Positions 1 to 5,734 are shown, counted from the stretch's first letter. The stretch: DNA of 6,444 nt from Gammaproteobacteria bacterium RIFCSPLOWO2_02_FULL_56_15 (GCA_001801825.1 MGYR01000092.1:529-6972), one strand, 5' to 3'. Made by a program: numbers and translations. The notes: generated by a model not told the origin, from the letters alone.

Positions 1-2
1 TC

Positions 3-389
3 TACCCTGCGGACCCGGGCCTCATCCAGGCCTTCGACGCCAGCGGCCGCTCGAACCTCGGTCACGCGCTCGAAACGGCCGTGCTGAACGAGCTGGAGAG
101 GCGCGGCGCCGAGGTTGCTTACGTCAAGACAGGGGGTGGGCTGGAGGTGGATTTCCTCGCGCGCCGGCCGGCCGCCGGAGCGGAATTGATACAAGTGTGC
201 ACGGACCTATCGTCCCCAGAAACGCTCGAGCGTGAGCTCCGGGCACTGGCCTCGGCGGCGAAGGATCATCCGCGCGCGACGCAGCGTCTGTTGGTCCTCA
301 ACCGCGATGCGCTCACGCGGGTTGACGCGTCAGGGATCGAGATACTGCCCGCTTACGAGTGGCTCCTCGCGGCACCGGACGAAGATTGA
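3..389 (+). CDS. C-terminal part of AAA-type ATPase with DUF4143-like nuclease-fold domain (5' truncated)
   Basis: The frame is open from base 3 to a TGA at 387-389 and gives 128 residues; the start and the N-terminal ATPase half lie outside the window. What remains resembles the C-terminal DUF4143 domain of the large family of ATP-binding proteins with a P-loop followed by a PD-(D/E)XK-like fold. The visible pattern is an E-T-A-V-x-N-E-L-x-R-R-G helix, then V-x-Y-V-K-T-G-G-G, then E-V-D-F-L and a strand reading E-L-I-Q-V. This Glu/Asp plus E/Q-x-V arrangement is typical of that fold. Substrate and role are unknown for most members of the family. The segment is visibly more GC-rich than the rest of the window. 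No terminator is seen after it, so read-through into the next genes is possible. The family call is fairly sure; nothing can be said about the missing P-loop. Confidence 0.75.
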   Translation, partial: YPADPGLIQAFDASGRSNLGHALETAVLNELERRGAEVAYVKTGGGLEVDFLARRPAAGAELIQVCTDLSSPETLERELRALASAAKDHPRATQRLLVLNRDALTRVDASGIEILPAYEWLLAAPDED

Positions 390-410
390 ACGAGAGACGG
401 GGAGCAAAAC

Positions 411-521
411 ATGGTCATAACCAACCCGGAGCGGACCGCCAGGCGTCCGGTTTATGCCATCGATTGCCGGCGGCTGCAAATGAATTCGGAGGAAAACAAG
501 CGTGCACGATCTCACCGGTGA
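411..521 (+). CDS. Possible small ORF (36 aa) overlapping the start of the selenoprotein gene
   Basis: An ATG at 411 is preceded by GGGGAG at 399-404 with a 6-nt spacer, which is a strong ribosome binding site at good distance. The frame runs 36 codons to a TGA at 519-521 and overlaps the GTG start of the downstream gene (502) by 20 nt in another frame. The peptide is basic and polar, with about nine Arg/Lys and one Cys near residue 19, and has no signal peptide or membrane segment. I recognise no family. It could be a leader peptide that couples translation to the downstream gene, or an accidental ORF. Only the ribosome binding site and the overlap argue for it. Confidence 0.3.
   Translation: MVITNPERTARRPVYAIDCRRLQMNSEENKRARSHR
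488..492 (+). promoter_or_regulatory. Shine-Dalgarno site fixing the GTG start at 502
   Basis: GGAGG lies 9 nt before the GTG at 502. The same frame is closed by a TGA at 481-483 and holds no other usual start codon between that stop and 502, so this site decides the start of the selenoprotein candidate. Confidence 0.75.
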
Positions 522-1035
522 GCCTGCCATACCGTTCCGTTTGCCGGACTCGGAGGGAAGGATGTTCAGCCTGGTGGATTTTGCGGGTCACTGGTTACTG
601 CTGGTATTTCACCGGCACCTGGGGTGACTGCCCTGCCGCGGGCACCTCACGCAGTTGCGTGAAAGGCAGGCGGATCTTACGGCGCAGGATGTGCGCGTCG
701 TCGTGATTACCTTTGATAACCCCTTCCTGTGCCGCGCCTACATCGAGGAGACCGGCCTGGACTGGCCGCTGCTGATCGATGAGAAACGTGACCTCTATCG
801 TGCCTATGGCATGCTCCGGGCCTCGTTACTGGATGTATGGGGACCGGCCAGTTGGATGGCTTATCTGCGCGAGCTGGGCAAGGGGCAGGTATTGAAACGG
901 CCCGGTGCGGATGTGATGCAGCGTGGCGGCGATGTCCTGATCGACCCCGAAGGGATCCTCCGGCTGCATCATATCGGCCGGGGGCCTGCTGATCGGCCGG
1001 GTGTCGATGAATTACTGGCAGTGATCGATCGCTAA
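502..1035 (+). CDS. Peroxiredoxin-like (AhpC/TSA, SelU/PRXL2-like) protein with in-frame UGA; probable selenoprotein
   Basis: Read through the TGA at 625-627, the gene encodes 177 residues with a thioredoxin-like fold. It begins with the redoxin pattern G-E-P-A-I-P-F-R-L-P-D-S-E-G-R. A hydrophobic strand (W-L-L-L-V-F-H-R-H-L-G) at about 31-41 leads straight into U42-L-P-C45-R-G-H-L. In this family the place of residue 42 is normally the first Cys of C-x-x-C, as in G-C-x-x-C-R, so a UGA there points to selenocysteine. The frame stays open downstream with family features: V-R-V-V-V-I-T-F-D-N, the L-L-I-D-E-K-R-D-L-Y-R-A-Y-G-M strand and helix, and G-D-V-L-I-D-P-E-G near the end. The likely role is a cytoplasmic thiol/selenol-dependent peroxidase or reductase; the substrate is unknown. 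The start is GTG with GGAGG in front. Without recoding the product would be only 41 residues. The alternatives are a nonsense mutation or a sequencing error, but exact placement at the redox Cys and the hairpin downstream favour recoding. Confidence 0.8.
625..627 (+). other. In-frame TGA, predicted selenocysteine codon (Sec42)
   Basis: This TGA is the only stop between the GTG at 502 and the TAA at 1033-1035. It takes the first position of a C-x-x-C redox motif whose second Cys (TGC, 634-636) is intact. The next base is C, a context in which UGA termination is usually inefficient. The frame on both sides translates into one continuous redoxin domain, with no shift in phase. Confidence 0.78.
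628..669 (+). promoter_or_regulatory. Candidate bacterial SECIS element
   Basis: Directly after the TGA the RNA can fold into a perfect 6-bp stem, TCACGC (647-652) with GCGTGA (657-662), closed by the tetraloop AGTT (653-656). The loop has a G at its second position and begins 25 nt after the UGA. A lower stem can form between CTGCC (628-632, or the tandem copy at 633-637) and GGCAG (665-669). Bacterial SECIS elements are short hairpins inside the coding region just downstream of UGA, with a G in the first two loop positions that SelB reads. The fold was drawn by eye, not with an energy calculation. Confidence 0.65.
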
Positions 1036-1057
1036 GGCAGGGTCAACCCCGGTTTCA

Positions 1058-1591
1058 TCAGTCCGGCTGGAACGGCGGATCATCGTCCTGGTCCCAATCT
1101 GCTTCGGGTTCCGGATACTTGTCCATCCAGACCCTGACCATACCCACATGCTCTGCCTCCTCCGCGGACAACTCCTGGGCCAGGCGGCGGGTTTCTTCAT
1201 CTTGCGTGTGGGCGGCGATATTCGCGTAATAATCACAGGCGCGCTGTTCATTGTACATGGCCAGCTTCAGGGCCTGCCGGGGGTTCATGAGGTAATGCAG
1301 ATCGGTGGTATCGGTGGTTTCCGGTCCCTCCGGCGACAACCAGTGGTAGGTGACCGTAGGCAGGGCCTTGATTCGATGACGCTTGACCATCTCCTGTATG
1401 TGGTTCACATGCAGTTGCTCGATGCCTGACATTTTTTTGAAAAGGCTGGCCACATCGTAGTTGTTGTGCGCTTCCATCAGGTCGGCGAGGTCCGCATAGC
1501 GTTCGCTGGCCTCATTCTCGAGGGCGATGGCATGCGCGAGTAGTTGCGGGATATTCGCCAGGTTGATCTGTATGTTCTGTTCGTTGCTCAT
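1058..1591 (-). CDS. Ferritin-like di-iron protein, third gene of the kor operon
   Basis: The 177-residue protein is a predicted four-helix ferritin-like domain of the rubrerythrin/bacterioferritin type. Putative iron ligands fall in the canonical pattern: E27 in A-L-E-N-E-A-S-E-R-Y, E58-x-x-H61 in G-I-E-Q-L-H, E115 in M-Y-N-E-Q-R-A, and E145-x-x-H148 in A-E-E-A-E-H-V. There is no C-terminal rubredoxin domain with paired Cys; the tail is short and rich in Asp and Pro. The start ATG overlaps the korB stop (ATGA, 1588-1591) and has GAGGAG 8 nt upstream, so it is translationally coupled to korB. The domain suggests oxidase, peroxidase or iron-handling activity in the cytoplasm. A role in protecting the oxygen-sensitive oxidoreductase, or as an iron source for it, is inference from operon position. 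The exact subfamily is uncertain. Confidence 0.8.
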   Translation of the reverse strand: MSNEQNIQINLANIPQLLAHAIALENEASERYADLADLMEAHNNYDVASLFKKMSGIEQLHVNHIQEMVKRHRIKALPTVTYHWLSPEGPETTDTTDLHYLMNPRQALKLAMYNEQRACDYYANIAAHTQDEETRRLAQELSAEEAEHVGMVRVWMDKYPEPEADWDQDDDPPFQPD

Positions 1592-2427
1592 ACCGAAAAC
1601 TCCTCTGCGATGGTGTCGATGTCACGCGGTGTCCCTTTCCTGCCTGTTTCATAAGGAGGACGGTCACCCCGGTAGAGGATCCCGATGTTGAAACCGTCAT
1701 CGGTCATGATGCGGTTGGCGGCCCGGGAAGGATCGTTGGTGAAGGGTACCGGAGCTTCCCGGACCATGTTGCGCCATTCCCGCTGGTCCGGGCGGAAGGT
1801 GGCGCAGGGGCTTAAGATCTGGATGAAGGAAAAGCCGGGATGCCGAATACCCTCGATAATCATGTTGGTGGTTCCGGCCGGATCGCCGGCGAACCCGCGG
1901 GCGACAAAATTGGCGCCCGAGGCCAGGGCAATCACCAGCGGCTGGAAGGCGCGTATCCCGGTGCCGCCGGGCGTCAGGACACTGTCCCAGTCCGGATCGG
2001 TGGTGGGCGAGGCCTGGCCCTTGGTCATGCCGTAGACCTGGTTATCCATGACGATATAGGTGATGTTGACGTTCCTCCGGCAGGCATGGAGAAAATGATT
2101 ACCGCCGATGGAGAAACCGTCCCCATCACCCCCGGTGGCGATGACCGTCAGATCCGGTCGCGCCACTTTCAGACCGGTCGCCACCGGCAGGGCGCGACCG
2201 TGTACTCCATGAAAACCATAACAACTGCTATAGGCCGGGATACGGGATGAACAGCCGATGCCGGAGATGATGGCTACTTCCTCCGAGCGGAGTTCGAGTG
2301 TTGCCAGGGCCTTGGTGATCTCCAGCAGCACGGAGTAATCCCCGCAGCCGGGGCACCAGATTGGTTTGATCCCCGAGCGGTAATCCGCGGGTGTCGGTTT
2401 GTTCACCGTTTCTGCTGTCATGCTCAT
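1588..2427 (-). CDS. korB: 2-oxoacid:ferredoxin oxidoreductase beta subunit, probably 2-oxoglutarate-specific (KorB)
   Basis: This is the TPP-binding subunit that, with KorA, oxidatively decarboxylates a 2-oxoacid (probably 2-oxoglutarate) with CoA and ferredoxin to the acyl-CoA, CO2 and reduced ferredoxin. It has 279 residues from the ATG chosen here. Cluster ligands are visible as W-C25-P-G-C28-G-D-Y, G-I-G-C59-S-S-R and S-P-C208-A-T-F, the usual four Cys of the beta subunit. The TPP/Mg motif is G-G-D101-G-D-G-F-S-I-G-G-N110 with D128-N-Q-V-Y-G-M-T-K-G-Q following. The ATG at 2425-2427 overlaps the korA TGA (ATGA) and has GTGGAG 6 nt upstream. A GTG four codons earlier (2437-2439) lies inside that ribosome binding site and is unlikely. 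Specificity for 2-oxoglutarate over pyruvate or other oxoacids rests on the bcr context and overall resemblance, so the substrate is less certain than the family. Confidence 0.92.
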   Translation of the reverse strand: MSMTAETVNKPTPADYRSGIKPIWCPGCGDYSVLLEITKALATLELRSEEVAIISGIGCSSRIPAYSSCYGFHGVHGRALPVATGLKVARPDLTVIATGGDGDGFSIGGNHFLHACRRNVNITYIVMDNQVYGMTKGQASPTTDPDWDSVLTPGGTGIRAFQPLVIALASGANFVARGFAGDPAGTTNMIIEGIRHPGFSFIQILSPCATFRPDQREWRNMVREAPVPFTNDPSRAANRIMTDDGFNIGILYRGDRPPYETGRKGTPRDIDTIAEEFSV

Positions 2428-4172
2428 GCTGATCTCCACTGCTTGATCTTTTCAATGATTTCTCCCGGGCGGAACAGGAGGGGTCCGGCCCGGTTGTAAA
2501 CTTCGGCGTCTTTCGGCAGTTCATAGTGGGCGCGCAGGAAATGCCAGAGCTGGGCGGAATGATTCTGCTCGACAATCAAGACCCGTTCCACGCCCGTCAT
2601 CGCCGCGGTGAATTTTTCGGGCTGGGCCGGTGTAATCAGGCGCAGGGAGAGGAGCCGGATATCATCCACACCGGCTTGCTTGAGTTTTCTGAGCGCTTCC
2701 CGAATGGCGCCGGTGGTCGAACCCCAGGTGAGGACGGCAAGACTGCCTGTGCCTTCCACATCCGCCCAGTGGTCGCCATAATTGAAATTGCTGATCTTCT
2801 GTTGGCGCTTGTTCATCTGCTGCTCATGATCCTCCGCCTTGGTCGACGGCGTCCCCTTCACGGAATGCTCGAGACCGTCGGCGGTATACTGGCCTCCAGG
2901 CGTCCCGGGTATGGCCATGGGAGAGACGCCGCTGTCGGTGATTGCATAACGGGCATAGCCACCCGTGGGGATCCCGGTGGTGAGCCGCTCCGCTTTGTAG
3001 TCCACTTTCGAAGGGCGATCGATGATGGATTTGGTCTGTCCCAGGTACTGGTCAGTCAATACGATGATTGGTACCTGCATGGCTTCCGCCAGGTGTACGG
3101 CCCATTGTGTGGTTGAAACACAATCGGCGACCGAGTTCGGGGCCACTACCAGATGCGGCGCATCGCCGTGAAAACCATATACTGCAATATTGAGGTCACT
3201 CTGCTCAGCTTTGGTGGCGATACCGGTGGAGGGACCCACGCGCATGACATCGATCACCACCAGGGGTATCTCGGAGGCCACTGCAAGTCCCAGACTCTCT
3301 ATCATCAATGACAATCCGGGTCCGGACGTTGCGGTGAGAGAGGGGATGCCGCCAAAGGAGGCGCCGATGACCATGTTGATGGATGCCAGTTCATCCTCCG
3401 CCTGCACGAGCCTGCCGCCGGTCTTTGCTAATCCGGATGACAGCCACTCCAGCACCTCGGTTGCCGGTGTGATGGGGTAGGCGGCAACAAAGCGGATCCC
3501 GGCGCGCAGGGCGCCATAAGCACTGGCATGGTTACCTGTGATCAGCCAGCGCTTGCCGCCTGCTGCGTCACCAACCGGCAGAGGGTATTTGCCGAGACCA
3601 GAGGCGGCATCACGGCCCGCTTGCACGGTTTCCATGCTGCTCTGCAGGGCGGCCTCGCCTTTTTTTGAGAGTTGTTTTTCCAGTACGGCATTGACTGCCG
3701 AGGACTGCAAATCCAGCAACTCGGCAAGGATGCCGAGCGAGATCATGTTGGGTCTGCCCTTGCTCACTGATTTGGCCAGCTCGCCGATGGGCAATTCACA
3801 GATCCTTGCTCCGGAAGTAAGGATCGCTTCCGGGACCTTGCCCTGCTCGGGGTCGGCGATGATCAGGCTATCCGCTCGGAGAGGGATTTCGGCGACGAGG
3901 CGGTCGACATTATTCCAGTCCATCGCCAGCAGGATATCGAAACCATCACCGACGCAGTCAATGGCTGCGTTGCCCACACGCACCAGGGCGGCGGCCTCAC
4001 CGCCCCGGATCTGCGGACCGACGGTGCGGGTCAGTATCCCGTAACAACCCTGTTTGGCTGCCGCTTCCAGCAAAAGGGTTCCCGTGGTGATAGCGCCTGC
4101 ACCACCACTACCAACTACGGCGATGGATAAGGATTGCTGGTCGGCTTTCGCGGATCGCTGGTTTCTGTTCAC
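2424..4172 (-). CDS. korA: 2-oxoacid:ferredoxin oxidoreductase, fused gamma-alpha subunit (KorA)
   Basis: The 582-residue protein carries the gamma domain first and the alpha domain second, the usual fusion in two-subunit KorAB enzymes. The gamma domain (about 15-190) shows the glycine-rich V-V-G-S-G-G-A-G-A-I-T-T-G and G-P-Q-I-R-G-G-E-A motifs. The alpha domain (about 205-582) has Y232-P-I-T-P at the active site, E-D-E-L-A-S near 260, T-S-G-P-G-L-S-L-M near 282, and a C-terminal transketolase-like half (L-T-W-G-S-T-T-G-A-I, then I-V-E-Q-N-H-S-A-Q). No ferredoxin-like Cys cluster is present. The GTG start (4170-4172) has GGAG 10 nt upstream. It is first in a three-gene operon and is transcribed divergently from bcrC. 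Together with KorB it probably supplies reduced ferredoxin to benzoyl-CoA reductase while oxidising 2-oxoglutarate in the TCA cycle, as known in Thauera and Azoarcus. Family certain; substrate inferred. Confidence 0.93.
   Translation of the reverse strand: MNRNQRSAKADQQSLSIAVVGSGGAGAITTGTLLLEAAAKQGCYGILTRTVGPQIRGGEAAALVRVGNAAIDCVGDGFDILLAMDWNNVDRLVAEIPLRADSLIIADPEQGKVPEAILTSGARICELPIGELAKSVSKGRPNMISLGILAELLDLQSSAVNAVLEKQLSKKGEAALQSSMETVQAGRDAASGLGKYPLPVGDAAGGKRWLITGNHASAYGALRAGIRFVAAYPITPATEVLEWLSSGLAKTGGRLVQAEDELASINMVIGASFGGIPSLTATSGPGLSLMIESLGLAVASEIPLVVIDVMRVGPSTGIATKAEQSDLNIAVYGFHGDAPHLVVAPNSVADCVSTTQWAVHLAEAMQVPIIVLTDQYLGQTKSIIDRPSKVDYKAERLTTGIPTGGYARYAITDSGVSPMAIPGTPGGQYTADGLEHSVKGTPSTKAEDHEQQMNKRQQKISNFNYGDHWADVEGTGSLAVLTWGSTTGAIREALRKLKQAGVDDIRLLSLRLITPAQPEKFTAAMTGVERVLIVEQNHSAQLWHFLRAHYELPKDAEVYNRAGPLLFRPGEIIEKIKQWRSA
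2434..2439 (-). promoter_or_regulatory. Shine-Dalgarno site that decides the korB start
   Basis: On the minus strand GTGGAG is followed by a 6-nt spacer and the ATG at 2427. The longer reading frame would start at the GTG that forms part of this very site, so the downstream ATG is preferred. Confidence 0.65.
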
Positions 4173-4181
4173 AGAAGAATG

Positions 4182-4227
4182 ACTCCAAGTCTGTGCATCA
4201 TAAAATAACTCCGGAGTGTCTGCATCA
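4182..4227. repeat. Imperfect direct repeat with embedded palindrome upstream of korA
   Basis: Two units of 19 and 20 nt (4182-4200 and 4208-4227) share ACTCC at one end and TGCATCA at the other, with a 26-nt offset. The second unit begins with the perfect 10-bp palindrome ACTCCGGAGT (4208-4217). The first unit's ACTCC is also the korA ribosome binding site on the minus strand, so part of the similarity may come from that function. It could be an operator, but nothing identifies a binding protein. Confidence 0.35.
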
Positions 4228-4245
4228 GTTCCTTAGGATATAGTA

Positions 4246-4275
4246 ATAATATGTAAAAACAATAGCTTATATGAA
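4246..4275 (-). promoter_or_regulatory. Weak candidate promoter for the kor operon
   Basis: On the minus strand TTCATA (4275-4270) and TATTAT (4251-4246) are 18 nt apart, matching the sigma70 consensus at 4/6 and 5/6 positions. This would start transcription near 4239 and leave a leader of about 65 nt before the korA GTG. The region is very AT-rich, so chance matches are expected. Confidence 0.25.
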
Positions 4276-4338
4276 TATTTCCCTGTTATAGGGCGTAATT
4301 CGTGATTCCTTGTTCGGTACCGGTCTCGCGGGCTTTAT

Positions 4339-4367
4339 TTGACTACGTTATATTGTAGTATTATGAT
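4339..4367 (+). promoter_or_regulatory. Sigma70-type promoter of the bcr operon
   Basis: TTGACT (4339-4344) and TATGAT (4362-4367) each match the consensus at 5 of 6 positions and are separated by the ideal 17 bp. Transcription would begin near 4374, giving a bcrC leader of about 185 nt. This is the best promoter match on the plus strand of the intergenic region. Confidence 0.65.
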
Positions 4368-4385
4368 ACTCTAATATGCAATTAG
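4342..4385. repeat. Cluster of three inverted repeats over the bcr promoter (candidate operators)
   Basis: Three perfect 5-bp dyads lie nearly end to end: ACTAC-N8-GTAGT (4342-4359) between the -35 and -10, AGTAT-N4-ATACT (4357-4370) spanning the -10, and CTAAT-N5-ATTAG (4371-4385) over the predicted start site. A regulator bound there would block RNA polymerase, which would suit a repressor released by benzoyl-CoA. The arms differ in sequence between dyads, so one protein need not bind all three. Short dyads arise easily in AT-rich DNA. Confidence 0.4.
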
Positions 4386-4428
4386 ATTCATTGGACAGAG
4401 AAGTTGGTCTTGCTACCCGGAAAATTGC

Positions 4429-4452
4429 TTGTTCACCCGCAAAGCGGAACAA
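4429..4452 (+). other. Hairpin in the bcr leader (first)
   Basis: TTGTT (4429-4433) pairs with AACAA (4448-4452) and CCGC (4437-4440) with GCGG (4444-4447), leaving a 3-nt bulge on the 5' side and an AAA loop. This gives nine pairs in the predicted untranslated leader. No U-tract follows, so it is not a standard intrinsic terminator. Confidence 0.45.
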
Positions 4453-4486
4453 TACGAAGAGATATTTTCCGTGCCGTCCGTATTTT

Positions 4487-4509
4487 TCCCCTGAGAGCGG
4501 TATAGGGGA
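4487..4509 (+). other. Hairpin in the bcr leader (second)
   Basis: TCCCCT (4487-4492) pairs perfectly with AGGGGA (4504-4509) around an 11-nt loop, about 50 nt before the bcrC start. It lies ahead of the ribosome binding site (GGAG, 4547-4550) and does not cover it. Confidence 0.4.
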
Positions 4510-4561
4510 CAATCTTGCGCTTCAGAAACAGTCATACATTATCACTGGAGAGCTTTAAATC

Positions 4562-5734
4562 ATGGCTACAACCGAGCAAATCATAGAGCGTTGCCAGACC
4601 CTGTTTGAGGATCTGTATTTTTCGTCTGCCCGGCAATGGAAAGCACAGGATCCGGATCGCAAGGTCGTCGGCTATATGCCAATTTACATCCCGCGCGAAC
4701 TCATTCATGCCGCAGGTATGTTACCGCTCGGTATATTGGGCGGCGGGGATCAGATAGAAGTCATCCAGGGAGATGCCTACTATCAGAGTTACATCTGCCG
4801 GATACCCCGTTCGACGATCGAGTTGTTCCTGACTAAACGCCTGGACTTCGTGGACGGCATGCTCTTCCCCAGTATCTGCGACGTGATCCGGAATCTGACG
4901 GGGATGCTGCAATTGATCCGGCCGGATATGTACGCCCATTACTATGATATGCCCCAGAATTACGATGACCGGATCGGCGGTGAATTCTATATCAACGAAT
5001 TGCAGGAGCTGCGGCATGACTTTGAAAAGCTCAGCGGTAACGAGATCACGGATCGGGCACTGACCAAATCCATCCGTCTCTACAACCGCAACCGGGAATT
5101 GACCAATAAGCTTTACCGCCTGCGGGCCGAACAGCCCTGGAAGGTACCGGCTGCCGAGGCCTATCTGGTCTCCCGCGCCGGGATGCTGATCCCCGTGAAA
5201 GAACACAATACCCTGGTGGAAGAGTACGTGCAGGCCGCGGCAAGCACGGATCGGGTGCGGCGGGATAACTGCCGGGTCGTGGTCAGCGGCATGTTCTGTG
5301 AGCAGCCGCCGCTCAATCTGATCAAATCGCTGGAACTCGCCGGTTGTTACGTGGTGGATGATGACTTCATGTTGATCAACCGGTGGATGCAGGAACCGGT
5401 GGCCGACACCGGGGATCCAATCGAGTCCCTGTCTCATGCGTTCCTCCACCATTCCGCGAAGACCTCGGCTACTTACGAACCGATCGAGGCTGACAAGGGC
5501 CAGTATCTGGTCGAGGCGGTCCGCCGCAGCGGCGCGGAAGGGGTGATCTTCGCCGCGCCCAGCTTTTGCGATCCGGCGTTGTTGGAGAGACCCATGCTGC
5601 AGGATGCGTTGAACGCAGCCAACATACCCTATATCGCTTTCAAATATGCAGAGAACTCGGGGCAGATGCAGCCAATACGCGAACAGGCCGGCACATTTGC
5701 AGACTCAATAAAATTGTGGGGTGCAAACGCATGA
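4562..5734 (+). CDS. bcrC: ATP-dependent benzoyl-CoA reductase, subunit C (BcrC, BadD-like)
   Basis: The 390-residue protein belongs to the 2-hydroxyacyl-CoA dehydratase D-component family (HGD-D). It closely resembles BcrC of the Thauera-type class I benzoyl-CoA reductase, whose B and C subunits form the module that binds benzoyl-CoA and reduces the ring. Typical stretches are I-P-R-E-L-I-H-A-A-G-M-L-P-L-G near 43-57, S-Y-I-C79-R-I-P-R-S-T, F-P-S-I-C106-D-V-I-R-N, F-C246-E-Q-P-P-L-N-L-I-K-S, A-A-P-S-F-C336-D-P-A-L-L-E-R-P and K-Y-A-E-N-S-G-Q near 361-368. The conserved Cys are candidates for the Fe-S cluster ligand. Length fits the family (about 380-390). GGAG lies 11 nt before the ATG. It is the first gene of the operon, with bcrB following by an ATGA overlap; bcrA and bcrD would be expected next. 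The match to the Bcr rather than the Bzd subtype is from recognition of the sequence, not from an alignment. Confidence 0.93.
   Translation: MATTEQIIERCQTLFEDLYFSSARQWKAQDPDRKVVGYMPIYIPRELIHAAGMLPLGILGGGDQIEVIQGDAYYQSYICRIPRSTIELFLTKRLDFVDGMLFPSICDVIRNLTGMLQLIRPDMYAHYYDMPQNYDDRIGGEFYINELQELRHDFEKLSGNEITDRALTKSIRLYNRNRELTNKLYRLRAEQPWKVPAAEAYLVSRAGMLIPVKEHNTLVEEYVQAAASTDRVRRDNCRVVVSGMFCEQPPLNLIKSLELAGCYVVDDDFMLINRWMQEPVADTGDPIESLSHAFLHHSAKTSATYEPIEADKGQYLVEAVRRSGAEGVIFAAPSFCDPALLERPMLQDALNAANIPYIAFKYAENSGQMQPIREQAGTFADSIKLWGANA

Larger units (their letters stand above)
4173..4561. promoter_or_regulatory. Divergent korA/bcrC intergenic regulatory region
   Basis: These 389 nt separate the two divergent operons and are much more AT-rich than the flanking genes (bases 4201-4260 are about one-third G+C). 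The region contains a strong plus-strand promoter with overlapping dyads, a long bcr leader with two hairpins, a weaker minus-strand promoter candidate, and an imperfect direct repeat with a 10-bp palindrome near korA. No convincing gene or RNA family is recognised. A classical FNR-type dyad (TTGAT-N4-ATCAA) was looked for and not found. Confidence 0.6.

Noticed and set aside
502..627. Pseudogene or frameshift reading of the peroxiredoxin-like gene (41-codon stub followed by a separate ORF from 655).
   Set aside because: The phase is identical on both sides of the TGA, the domain is otherwise intact, and the TGA falls exactly on the redox Cys position with a hairpin behind it. Random damage would rarely do this. 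Sequencing error at one base cannot be excluded.
359..706. Plus-strand ORF of 115 codons across the ATPase end and the selenoprotein start.
   Set aside because: It overlaps two better-supported frames, has no ribosome binding site and resembles no protein family; it is a shadow frame.
1036..1057. Bidirectional terminator in the 22-nt gap between the convergent genes.
   Set aside because: Only a short GGGT/ACCC-type pairing is possible, with no U-tract on either strand.
2428..2439. Longer korB starting at the GTG at 2437-2439.
   Set aside because: This GTG is part of the ribosome binding site for the ATG at 2427, which also forms the typical ATGA overlap with the korA stop.
4315..4322. CGGTACCG palindrome upstream of the bcr promoter as an operator.
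   Set aside because: It is only 8 bp, cannot be extended, and has no second copy in the region.
4376..4558. 60-codon ORF in the bcr leader as a real gene.
   Set aside because: It has no ribosome binding site and no recognisable family, and it runs through the hairpin region. It is kept only as a possible leader peptide in the leader finding.
4721..5452. Long minus-strand ORF of 243 codons inside bcrC, and a similar one of 206 codons at 5755-6375 inside bcrB.
   Set aside because: Both lie opposite strongly conserved bcr genes. Such antisense frames are common opposite GC-biased codons, and the translations show no recognisable domain.
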